A DNA stretch of 64,000 nt. It comes from Paracoccus aeridis. GTDB taxonomy: Bacteria > Pseudomonadota > Alphaproteobacteria > Rhodobacterales > Rhodobacteraceae. Numbering within the stretch: position 1 is the first letter of the stretch; each line of letters starts with the position of its first letter. The position numbers and the translations under genes were made by a program. The stretch covers positions 186,001 through 250,000 of the forward strand of contig NZ_SELD02000006.1 of the NCBI RefSeq assembly GCF_004923205.2. Direction: 5' to 3'. The notes under the pieces were generated by a model, which searched no databases, was not told where the DNA came from, and was given only the letters and a program-made list of their open reading frames with translations. Of the stretch, positions 47,536 to 55,576 are shown piece after piece.

Positions 47536-49886
47536 CTTCTGTCACTCCGACCATCACCGCCGCGGCGGTCCAGGCGCAGGCGTCGCCCGCGCCCCTGATC
47601 TGCTTCTCGCACCTGCGCTGGGATTTCGTGCTGCAGCGCCCGCAGCACCTGATCGGCCGCTTCGCCGCCGACCGCCGCGTGATCTTCTGGGAAGAGATGA
47701 TCCCGGTCGACCACCACCTGCCGTTCCTCGAATTCCATACCTTCCCCGGCACCACCGTGCAGGCCGTCCGGCCGCGCGTGCCCCGCGCCTTCTCGCCCGA
47801 GGAGACCGAGCGCGCGCTGGCCCGCCTTCTCGACCAGATGCTGGCGCTCACCGGGATCGCCGACCCCGTGCTGTGGTTCTACACCCCGCAGATGTGGCCG
47901 ATCGCGCGGCATGTGCAGGCAAGCGCCGTCGTCTATGACTGCATGGACGAGCTGTCGAACTTCCGCTTCGCCCCCGCCGACCTGCGCCGGAACGAGGCCG
48001 ACCTGATGGCTGCGGCCGACGTCGTCTTCACCGGCGGCCACAGCCTTTACGAGGCGAAGCGCGTCCAGCACGACAACATCCACCCCTTCCCGTCCAGCGT
48101 GGACGCGCGCCACTTCGCGCAGGCGCGCGTGGCGCAGGGCGATCCCGCCGACCAGACCGCGATCCCGCATCCGCGCTTCGGCTACTACGGCGTGATCGAC
48201 GAACGGCTGGACCTCGACCTGCTGCGCGACATGGCGGCGGCGCATCCCGACTGGCACATCGTCATGCTGGGGCCGGTCGCCAAGATCGCCGACGCCGACC
48301 TTCCGCGCGCGGCCAACATCCACTGGCTGGGGCAGAAGCAGTATGCCGACCTGCCCGCCTATCTGTCGGGCTGGGACGTGGCGCTGATGCCGTTCGCCAT
48401 CAACGAGGCGACGCGCTTCATCAGCCCGACCAAGACGCCCGAATACCTCGCCGGCGGCCGCCCCGTCGTATCGACCGCGATCCGTGACGTGATCCGCCAG
48501 TACGGCGAAACCGAGGCGGTGCGGATCGCCGCCGACCGGCCCGGCTTCATCGCCGCCTGCGCGGATGCGCTGGCGATGGCGCGCGGCCCCTCGACCGCGT
48601 GGCGCGACGCCGCCGACAACATGCTCGCGACCCTCAGCTGGGACGCGACCTTCCGGCACATGAACCGGCTCGTGACCGAGGCTGCCGCCGCCCGCGTGGA
48701 ACGCCGCGGCGACGACCGCTTCCCCGCGCCGGGCATCCGCCGCGGGGCGGCGCGCCCCTACGACGTCGTGATCGCGGGCGCGGGCTTCGCCGGGTCCGTG
48801 CTTGCCGAGCGCCTGGCCGAGGCGTCGGGCCAGCGGGTGCTGGTCGTGGACAAGCGCGACCACGTCGCGGGCAACGCCTACGACCACCACGACGCGGCGG
48901 GCGTGCTGGTCCACCGCTACGGGCCCCACATCTTCCACACCAACAGCGACGACGTGGTGAACTATCTCTCGCGCTTCACCGCGTGGCGGCCCTACGAGCA
49001 CCGCGTGCTGGCGCAGGTCGGCGACCGGCGGGTGCCGATGCCGATCAACCGCACCACCGTCAACGCGCTCTACGGCCTGAACCTCTCGACCGAGGCCGAG
49101 GTCGCGGCCTTCCTCGCCGCGCAGGCCGAGCCGGTGGCCGAGATCAGGAACAGCCGCGACGTGGTGGTGAACGCGGTCGGGACGCGCCTCTACGAGACGT
49201 TCTTCCAGGGCTACACCCGCAAGCAATGGGGGCTGGATCCGTCCGAACTGGACAAGTCCGTCACCTCGCGCGTGCCGACGCGCACCAACGCCGACGACCG
49301 CTACTTCACCGACAGCTTCCAGGCGATGCCGCGCGACGGCTTCACCCGCATGTTCGAGCGGATGCTGGACCACCCGCTGATCGACCTCGCGCTGGGGCAG
49401 GACTTCCACGACCTTCCCGAACGCGACCTCGCGCCGCTGACGATCTACACCGGCCCGATCGACGCCTTCTTCGGCCACCGCTTCGGCCAGCTGCCCTATC
49501 GCAGCCTGAAGTTCCGCCACGAGACGCTGGACCAGCGCCGCCTGCAGGAAGTCGCCGTGGTGAACTATCCGGCCGAGGACGTGCCCTACACCCGCGTCAC
49601 GGAATACAAGCACCTGACCGGCCAGATCCATCCGCGGACCTCGATCACCTACGAGTATCCGTCGGCCGAAGGCGATCCCTACTACCCGATCCCGCGGCCG
49701 GAAAACCAGGCGCTGTTCAAGCGCTACGAGGCGCTGGCGCTGGAACGCCCCGACGTGATCTTCGCCGGGCGGCTGGGCACCTACCGCTACTACAACATGG
49801 ACCAGGTGGTCGGGCAGGCGCTGTCGATCCATCGCCGCCTCGCCGCCCGGCTTCCTGCGACGTCGTCGGTGATCGCCGGGGAATGA
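47532..49886 (+). CDS. Fusion of a glycosyltransferase with UDP-galactopyranose mutase
   Basis: The 784-residue protein has two parts. Residues 1 to about 395 form a GT-B glycosyltransferase: SHLRWDFVLQRPQHLIGRFA, VVYDCMDELSNFRFAP, FGYYGVIDERLDLDLLRDMA, SPTKTPEYLAGGRPVVST. Residues from about 408 to the end are a full-length UDP-galactopyranose mutase: FAD motif VVIAGAGFAGSVLAERLA, HRYGPHIFHTNSDDV, QGYTRKQWGLDPSELD, RVTEYKHLTG and FAGRLGTYRYYNMDQ. The mutase makes UDP-galactofuranose; the attached transferase may use it directly. The joint is a short linker with no stop or start signal. It is flanked by further glycosyltransferase genes with minimal spacing. Confidence 0.9.
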   Translation: MTSVTPTITAAAVQAQASPAPLICFSHLRWDFVLQRPQHLIGRFAADRRVIFWEEMIPVDHHLPFLEFHTFPGTTVQAVRPRVPRAFSPEETERALARLLDQMLALTGIADPVLWFYTPQMWPIARHVQASAVVYDCMDELSNFRFAPADLRRNEADLMAAADVVFTGGHSLYEAKRVQHDNIHPFPSSVDARHFAQARVAQGDPADQTAIPHPRFGYYGVIDERLDLDLLRDMAAAHPDWHIVMLGPVAKIADADLPRAANIHWLGQKQYADLPAYLSGWDVALMPFAINEATRFISPTKTPEYLAGGRPVVSTAIRDVIRQYGETEAVRIAADRPGFIAACADALAMARGPSTAWRDAADNMLATLSWDATFRHMNRLVTEAAAARVERRGDDRFPAPGIRRGAARPYDVVIAGAGFAGSVLAERLAEASGQRVLVVDKRDHVAGNAYDHHDAAGVLVHRYGPHIFHTNSDDVVNYLSRFTAWRPYEHRVLAQVGDRRVPMPINRTTVNALYGLNLSTEAEVAAFLAAQAEPVAEIRNSRDVVVNAVGTRLYETFFQGYTRKQWGLDPSELDKSVTSRVPTRTNADDRYFTDSFQAMPRDGFTRMFERMLDHPLIDLALGQDFHDLPERDLAPLTIYTGPIDAFFGHRFGQLPYRSLKFRHETLDQRRLQEVAVVNYPAEDVPYTRVTEYKHLTGQIHPRTSITYEYPSAEGDPYYPIPRPENQALFKRYEALALERPDVIFAGRLGTYRYYNMDQVVGQALSIHRRLAARLPATSSVIAGE

Positions 49887-49887
49887 C

Positions 49888-51102
49888 TTGGCGCCTGCCG
49901 TGCTGCCTCCCAGGATTTCGGACCCGACCCGAACCGTCGTGATGGCGACCGACAGCCCGGATCCGTCCGGGGTGGGCCGCCACATGCTGACGCTCGCGCG
50001 CGCGCTGCCCCCTGGCTGGCGCGCCCGCCTCGTCTTTCCCGACCACGACGCCGGCCGGTCGCTCGCGGCCGAGGGGCGCCGCCTCGGGGTCGCGGCGGCG
50101 ACCGCGGCCGGCGGGCGCTGGCGCCACGCGCTCGCGGGTGCGGACCTCGTCCACGTCCATGCCGGGATCGGCTGGGAAGGGCACGGGCTTGCAGGCGTGA
50201 CGGACGCGCCCGTGGTGCGGACCGAGCATCTGCCGTGGCTCATCACCTGCCCGCAGCAGCGGGCGGACTATGCCCGCATGGTGGCGCGGCTCGACGCTGT
50301 CATCACCGTCAGCCGCGCCGCCGCCGACAGCTGGCGGCCGGTGCTGGCGACGATGGGCGGGCCGCGCGTGCCGATGGCCTGCATCCCGAACGGAATCGAG
50401 GCCGGCCCGGGCGCGGATCGCCCGGCGCGGCGCAAGGACGCCCCGCAGACGATCCTGTGCGTGGCCCGGTTCACCCCGCAGAAGAACCACCGCACCCTGA
50501 TCACCGCGATGGCGCGGCTGGCGCGCACCCATCCCCACGCCCGGTTGCGGCTGGTCGGCGGCGGCCCCGAACAGGGCCGCATCCGCGCGCGCGCCGCGCG
50601 GCACGGGCTCGACGTCGAGTTCCTCGGGCCGCGCGACGACGTGCCCGCGCTGATGGCGGAGGCGGACCTCCTCGCGCTCCCCTCCTCGTTCGAGGGCCTG
50701 CCGCTGGTCGTGCTCGAGGCGATGGCGCATGGCCTTCCCGTCATCGCCACCCGCATCGGCGGCGTGACCGAGGCGCTGGGGCCGGACCACCCGTGGCTCG
50801 TCCCGCCCGCCAACCCCCGCGCGCTGGCCCGCGCGCTGGCGGCCGCGATCGACGACGCAGCGGCACGCGCTGCCACCGCCTTGTCGCAGCGCGCGCGCTA
50901 TGATGCATTCTACACCGCAACCCGCATGGGCGAGGATACCGCCCAGCTCTATGCCGCCGTGCTGCGCGGCCAACGACAAAGGACTTCGGGACATGACTAC
51001 GACACGTCTGGGCTTCATCGGCGCGGGGGGCATCGCCCACCGGCATTTCGGCGTCCTGGAACAGATGCACGACGTGCGGATCGTGGCGGTGGCCGACCCT
51101 GA
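49888..51102 (+). CDS. Family 4 glycosyltransferase
   Basis: The 404-residue frame encodes a GT4 enzyme: PSGVGRHMLTLARAL, ADLVHVHAGIGWEGHG, RTEHLPW, IPNGIEAG, VARFTPQKNHRTLITAM, GGGPEQGRIRARAARHG and the donor-binding FEGLPLVVLEAMAHGLPVIAT. The first possible start is TTG 49888; GTG 49900 and ATG 49942 are alternatives. The last 35 or so residues (after LYAAVLRGQRQR) overlap the next gene by 110 bases in another frame and look like non-family sequence, so the functional end is probably near residue 366. It lies directly after the mutase fusion and presumably extends the same glycan. Confidence 0.82.
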   Translation: MAPAVLPPRISDPTRTVVMATDSPDPSGVGRHMLTLARALPPGWRARLVFPDHDAGRSLAAEGRRLGVAAATAAGGRWRHALAGADLVHVHAGIGWEGHGLAGVTDAPVVRTEHLPWLITCPQQRADYARMVARLDAVITVSRAAADSWRPVLATMGGPRVPMACIPNGIEAGPGADRPARRKDAPQTILCVARFTPQKNHRTLITAMARLARTHPHARLRLVGGGPEQGRIRARAARHGLDVEFLGPRDDVPALMAEADLLALPSSFEGLPLVVLEAMAHGLPVIATRIGGVTEALGPDHPWLVPPANPRALARALAAAIDDAAARAATALSQRARYDAFYTATRMGEDTAQLYAAVLRGQRQRTSGHDYDTSGLHRRGGHRPPAFRRPGTDARRADRGGGRP

Positions 51103-52030
51103 CGCGCACCGGGCGGGCGAAGCGGCGGGGCGCTTCGGCGCGCAGGCGTTCGCCACTCATGCCGAGATGCTGGACGCGGTCGAACTCGACGCCGTCTACA
51201 TCTGCGTGCCGCCCTTCGCCCATGGCGACGCGGAACGCGCCTGCATCGCGCGGGGCCTGCCCTTCTTCGTGGAAAAGCCGTTGTCCCTCGACCTCGGCCT
51301 TGCCGAGGAGATCGCGGCCGAGGTCGAGCGCGCGGGCCTCATCACCGCCGTCGGCTATCACTGGCGCTACCTCGACACCGTGGACGAGGCGCGCGCGCGG
51401 CTGGCCGACAACCCGGCGCAGCTGATGACCGGCTTCTGGCTCGACCAGACCCCGCCGCCGCAGTGGTGGTGGCGCGAGGACGCGTCGGGCGGCCAGGTCG
51501 TCGAGCAGGCGACCCACATCATCGACCTCGCCCGGTTCCTGTCGGGCGACGTGACCGAGGTGTTCGGGCTGGCGAGCCACCGCCCGCGGCAGGACTTCGA
51601 GGGGCTGACGGTGCCCACCGCGACCACGGCGAGCCTGCGCTTCGCGTCGGGCACGATCGCGAACCTCGCGGCGACCTGCCTCCTGCGCTGGAACCACCGC
51701 GTCGGCCTGCACGTCTTCGCCGACGCGCTGGCGATGGAGATCACCGACCACGACATCATGATCGACACGGGCCACGGCCGCCCGGTGCGCCATGCCGAGG
51801 GCGACCCCGTCTGGCGCGAGGACCGCGACTTCATCGACGCCGTGCAGGGCCGCGAGAACCGCATCCGCTGCCCCTACGCCGAGGCGCTCGAGACGCACCG
51901 CGTCGCGCTTGCCGTCTCGAAGTCGGCCGCGACCGGCGCCCTCGTGAAGATGGAGGTGCTGCGGTCGAACCCGCAGCCCTTTTTTCGTCAAGCCGCTGCG
52001 GCGGATTCCGGCGCTGGCGCATCAGCATAG
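50993..52030 (+). CDS. Gfo/Idh/MocA family oxidoreductase
   Basis: The 345-residue NAD(P)-dependent oxidoreductase has the N-terminal Rossmann fold RLGFIGAGGIAHRHFGVLE, the ADPDAHRAG acidic loop, and the family motif PFFVEKPLSLDLGLAEE containing the catalytic EKP lysine. GYHWRYLDTVDEAR and EQATHIIDLARFLSGDV belong to the C-terminal domain. Members oxidise or reduce sugars or sugar nucleotides. ATG 50993 follows an AAAGGAC Shine-Dalgarno. Near the end a six-T run (51980-51985) is followed by an odd Ala-rich tail, and the alternative frame from that point encodes the start of the next dehydrogenase. Confidence 0.87.
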   Translation: MTTTRLGFIGAGGIAHRHFGVLEQMHDVRIVAVADPDAHRAGEAAGRFGAQAFATHAEMLDAVELDAVYICVPPFAHGDAERACIARGLPFFVEKPLSLDLGLAEEIAAEVERAGLITAVGYHWRYLDTVDEARARLADNPAQLMTGFWLDQTPPPQWWWREDASGGQVVEQATHIIDLARFLSGDVTEVFGLASHRPRQDFEGLTVPTATTASLRFASGTIANLAATCLLRWNHRVGLHVFADALAMEITDHDIMIDTGHGRPVRHAEGDPVWREDRDFIDAVQGRENRIRCPYAEALETHRVALAVSKSAATGALVKMEVLRSNPQPFFRQAAAADSGAGASA

Positions 52031-52127
52031 GCACATCCGCAGCCTCGGGATCGAGCGCGAGAACGAGCCCTACTTCTTCGGCTACGACGAAGGCCCGGCG
52101 GGCGATGGCCAGGTCCGGCTCGACCTG

Positions 52128-53114
52128 ATGTACACCGGCCTATCGGCGGGGACCGAGCTCACGTTCATGAAGGGCACCAACCCCTACCTTCATTCCCGCT
52201 GGGACGAAGGCCAGGGCGTGTTCGTTCCCGGCGAGCCGTCGGCGCGGTTCCCGGTCAACTTCCTGGGCTACATGGAGGTCGGGCGCGTCATCGACAGCCG
52301 GGCGCATGGCTTCTCCTACGGGAACGCGGTGGCGACGAGCTTCGGCCACAAGACCGGTCACACCGCCGATCCGGGCCGCGACCTGCTGCTGAAGATGCCC
52401 GACGGCATGGACCCGATGCTGGGGATCTTCGTGGCGCAGATGGGGCCGATCGCCGCGAACGGGATCCTGCACGCGGACGCCGAGCAGTTCGGGGCCGCGG
52501 TTCCCTATCTCGGCGCGGGCGTCGAGGGGCGGCCGGTGCTGGTCTGGGGCGGCGGGACGGTGGGGCTGTTCTGCGCGCTTTTCGCGCGGCAGGGCGGCGC
52601 GTCGGAAGTCGTCGTCGTGGACCCCTCGCCCTGGCGGCAGGACCTCGCCCGGCGCATGGGCTTCGACGCGATGGGCGAGGACGAGGCGTGGCGCCATGCC
52701 AAGTCGCGCTGGCACCACAAGACGGGCGGGCGCGGCGCGGAGTACGTGTTCCAGACCCGCGCCCGGTCCGACAGCCTGAACCTCGCGCTGCGGGCCCTGC
52801 GCCCGCAGGGAACGGTGATCGACCTCGCCTTCTACCAGGGCGGCATGGACGGCGCCCGGCTGGGGGAAGAGTTCCACCACAACGGCCTGTCCATCCGCTG
52901 CGCGCAGATCAACCGGATGCCGCGGCAGCTGGCGCACGACTGGGACCAGCGCCGGCTCGCGCAGGAAACCCTGCACCTGCTGGCGGACGAGGGCGACCTG
53001 ATCCGCGAGCACATGATCACCCACGTCGTCCCCTACGACGACGCGCCGGGGTTCCTGCGCCACCTGGTTCAGGACCGTCCCGAGTTCCTGCAGATCGTGT
53101 TCGCCCATGAATGA
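52128..53114 (+). CDS. Medium-chain zinc-type dehydrogenase-like protein; true 5' end unclear
   Basis: From ATG 52128 the frame gives 328 residues with a dehydrogenase Rossmann fold (GRPVLVWGGGTVGLFCALFA, VVVVDPSPWRQDLARRMGF) and GRGAEYVFQTRARSDSLNLA. Homology and codon pattern extend upstream: bases 51987-52127 read in the same frame as VKPLRRIPALAHQHRHIRS and LGIERENEPYFFGYDEGP with GC-rich third positions, but contain no ATG, GTG or TTG after the stop at 51945. The classical catalytic zinc cysteine is not evident. It probably works with the oxidoreductase just upstream on a sugar precursor. It overlaps the next gene by eight bases. Confidence 0.78.
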   Translation: MYTGLSAGTELTFMKGTNPYLHSRWDEGQGVFVPGEPSARFPVNFLGYMEVGRVIDSRAHGFSYGNAVATSFGHKTGHTADPGRDLLLKMPDGMDPMLGIFVAQMGPIAANGILHADAEQFGAAVPYLGAGVEGRPVLVWGGGTVGLFCALFARQGGASEVVVVDPSPWRQDLARRMGFDAMGEDEAWRHAKSRWHHKTGGRGAEYVFQTRARSDSLNLALRALRPQGTVIDLAFYQGGMDGARLGEEFHHNGLSIRCAQINRMPRQLAHDWDQRRLAQETLHLLADEGDLIREHMITHVVPYDDAPGFLRHLVQDRPEFLQIVFAHE

Positions 53115-55473
53115 GCACACTTCCCTGACCGAAACCGAGGCGGCGGCCGTCACCGCCGCCCCGGAAGCGTCGCACCCGCGCGAACTGTCGGACCGTGAGC
53201 GCGAGGACGCCCGCGTGGCCGAGGCGCTCGGGTCCGGCCACATCCCCGTGCCGCATCCCGACGCCGGCAAGATCCGCATCCTGTGGGTCTTCGCCTGGCT
53301 CGTCGTCGGCGGCGAGGAAACGGAGGTGCGGCTTCTCGCCCGGACGCTCGACCGATCGCGCTACCGGATCGACGTGATCCCCTGCTTCCGCCGCGAGGGG
53401 ATGCCGGACCAGAGCCACGAGCAGCTGCGCGCGCTCGGCGTCCACGTGGACACAACCCCCTATTCGCTGGGGTTCGAGGACACCATCGACTACCTGCGCC
53501 GCAAGATCAGCGGGGCGGATGTCGTGATCTCGTCGCAGGACGTGGCCGACATCTATCCGGCCCTGGAACGGCTGGCGGTGCGCCCGCCGCTGATCGAACA
53601 CGGCGGGCTGGTCCGCGAGGCGCTGTCGGGGCCGAAGCACTTCACCGCGCGCTACGTGGGCGTGTGCGACAGCATCCGCGAGGCGGCGGCCTCTAAGATG
53701 CCGGATCGGCCGCAGCACGCGCTGGAAATCCCGTCGATGGTGGACCTGGCAGAGTTCGACCCGGGTCGGCGCGCGCCCTTGCGCGCCGCGCTGGGGATCG
53801 CGGACGACCAGGTCCTGTTCGGCTGGGTCGGGCGGCTCGACCGCAAGAAGCGGGTCGAGGACTTCATCCGCGCCGCCGCGATCGTCGCGCGGGCCGAGCC
53901 GCAGGCGCGCTTCGTCGTGATCGGCGGCCCCGACGCCTTCATGCCGGAATACCGCGACGAACTGCACGCACTCGCCCGCGATCTCGGGCTTGACCGCTGC
54001 CTGCAATTCATCGGCGACCGCAAGGACGTGCCGGACCTGCTCGCGGCGATGGACGGGTTCTGCTGGCTCTCGCGCGACGAGGGAATGCCGCACGTCATCG
54101 CGGAAGCCGGGACTGCCGCCCTGCCCGTCATCGCGACGCCCGACAACGGCGCGCTGCAGCAGATCAGGGACGGCGAGACGGGCATCTTCGTTCCGCACGA
54201 AAGCCCCGACGCGGTGGCGGGCGCGATGCTGCGGCTGGCGCGCGACGCGGCGCTGCGACAGCGCCTGGGCCGCGCGCTGCGCGCCCATGTCGAGGCGACC
54301 TATTCCGCCGAGGTCGTGGTCCCGCAATGGGAACGGCTGATCGCCGAGGTGCTGGACGAACGCGCGCCGGCGCCGCCGCCCGCGACGTTCGAAAGCTTCG
54401 TCCTGGGCGGCTGGGAAAGCTCCACCCACCTGCTGCGGAACGGGACGCGGCTCGACGTGCTCGCCTCGACCGGGCACGACGCCCATGCGGCGCAGGACTA
54501 CCGCCAGCTGCGCAGCCTCGGCATCCGCGCCTGCCGCGACGCCGCCCGCTGGCACCTGATCGAGCGCGAGCCTCGCCGGTACGACTTCTCAAGCCTCACC
54601 CCGATGATCGAGGCCGCGCGCGACACCGGCACGCAGGTGATCTGGGACCTGCTGCATTACGGCTGGCCCGACGACATCGACATCTGGTCGGCCGAGTTCG
54701 TCAGGCGCTTCGCCGCCTTCGCCCGCGCCGTGGGCCTGCATGTCAGGAACCTGACCGACGCGGTGCCGTTCTGGTGCCCCGTCAACGAGGTGAGCTTCTT
54801 CGCCTGGGCCGGGGGCGACGCGCGCTACCTCAATCCCTTCGCGGCAGGCCGCGGCTACGAGCTGAAGGTCCAGCTCGCCCGTGCCTACCTCGCCGCGGTG
54901 GACGAACTGCGCGCGATCGACCCGCGCGCCCGCTTCATCATGGCCGAACCGCTGATCGCCATCCATCACGCCGGCTGGACCGGCCGCCCCCTGTGGGAGG
55001 CGCATGGCTGGCACGACGCCCAGTTCCAGGCGTTCGAACTGGTGAGCGGCCGGATGTGGCCGCAGATCGGCGGCGGCCCGGAGGCCTTGGACATCGTGGG
55101 CGTCAACTACTACTTCAACAACCAGTGGATCCATGGCGGCAAGCCGGTCGACGTGGACGACGTGATCTACCGCCCCCTGTCGGACCTGCTGGTCGAGGTG
55201 GCGGCGCGCTACGATCGCCCGCTGATGGTGGCCGAGACGGGGACCGAGGGCCTGCGCCGCGCAAGCTGGTTCGGCTATGTCGCCGACGAGGTCGCCCGCG
55301 CCCGCAGGCGGGGGGCGCGGGTCGAGGGGATCTGCCTTTACCCGATCGCGAACCATCCCGGCTGGGACGACGACCGGCTGTGCCCGAACGGCCTTCTGGG
55401 CCACGATCCGGGCTGGGGCGCGCGCGACCTTCACGAACCCCTCGCCGCCGAGATCGCGCGGCGGTCACGCTGA
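53107..55473 (+). CDS. Fusion of a family 4 glycosyltransferase with a GH1-like glycosidase domain
   Basis: The 788-residue protein has a GT4 domain at about residues 55-415: LWVFAWLVVGGEETEVRLLA, FGWVGRLDRKKRVEDFIRAA, FIGDRKDVPDLLAAMDGF, EGMPHVIAEAGTAALPVIAT. From about residue 429 to the end there is a TIM-barrel glycosidase-like domain: RDAARWHLIEREP, VIWDLLHYGWPDDIDIW, FWCPVNEVSFF with the acid/base Glu at about 561, and MVAETGTEG with the nucleophile Glu at about 710. The second part resembles GH1 beta-glucosidases but is shorter (360 residues). Both active sites seem intact. It closes the six-gene glycan block and is followed by a terminator. Confidence 0.85.
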   Translation: MNEHTSLTETEAAAVTAAPEASHPRELSDREREDARVAEALGSGHIPVPHPDAGKIRILWVFAWLVVGGEETEVRLLARTLDRSRYRIDVIPCFRREGMPDQSHEQLRALGVHVDTTPYSLGFEDTIDYLRRKISGADVVISSQDVADIYPALERLAVRPPLIEHGGLVREALSGPKHFTARYVGVCDSIREAAASKMPDRPQHALEIPSMVDLAEFDPGRRAPLRAALGIADDQVLFGWVGRLDRKKRVEDFIRAAAIVARAEPQARFVVIGGPDAFMPEYRDELHALARDLGLDRCLQFIGDRKDVPDLLAAMDGFCWLSRDEGMPHVIAEAGTAALPVIATPDNGALQQIRDGETGIFVPHESPDAVAGAMLRLARDAALRQRLGRALRAHVEATYSAEVVVPQWERLIAEVLDERAPAPPPATFESFVLGGWESSTHLLRNGTRLDVLASTGHDAHAAQDYRQLRSLGIRACRDAARWHLIEREPRRYDFSSLTPMIEAARDTGTQVIWDLLHYGWPDDIDIWSAEFVRRFAAFARAVGLHVRNLTDAVPFWCPVNEVSFFAWAGGDARYLNPFAAGRGYELKVQLARAYLAAVDELRAIDPRARFIMAEPLIAIHHAGWTGRPLWEAHGWHDAQFQAFELVSGRMWPQIGGGPEALDIVGVNYYFNNQWIHGGKPVDVDDVIYRPLSDLLVEVAARYDRPLMVAETGTEGLRRASWFGYVADEVARARRRGARVEGICLYPIANHPGWDDDRLCPNGLLGHDPGWGARDLHEPLAAEIARRSR

Positions 55474-55480
55474 CCCGGCC

Positions 55481-55506
55481 TTCGGCGGCCCCGCAGGGCC
55501 GCCGAA
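55481..55506 (+). terminator. Terminator after the glycan gene block
   Basis: TTCGGCGGCCC and GGGCCGCCGAA form a perfect 11-base-pair stem with a CGCA loop, 8 bases after the stop at 55473, followed by CTTGATCC. It separates the glycan genes from the molybdoenzyme gene. Confidence 0.75.
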
Positions 55507-55576
55507 CTTGATCCAAGTTAGGTGAACCCGGCCGGCGCCCGTCGCGTTGGTCCGGGATAACCGCGAGGAGAAGCCG

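Noticed and set aside
53107..55473. Two separate genes instead of a fusion
   Set aside because: The frame is continuous, no plausible Shine-Dalgarno/start occurs at the domain boundary near 54390, and coding bias is uniform across it.
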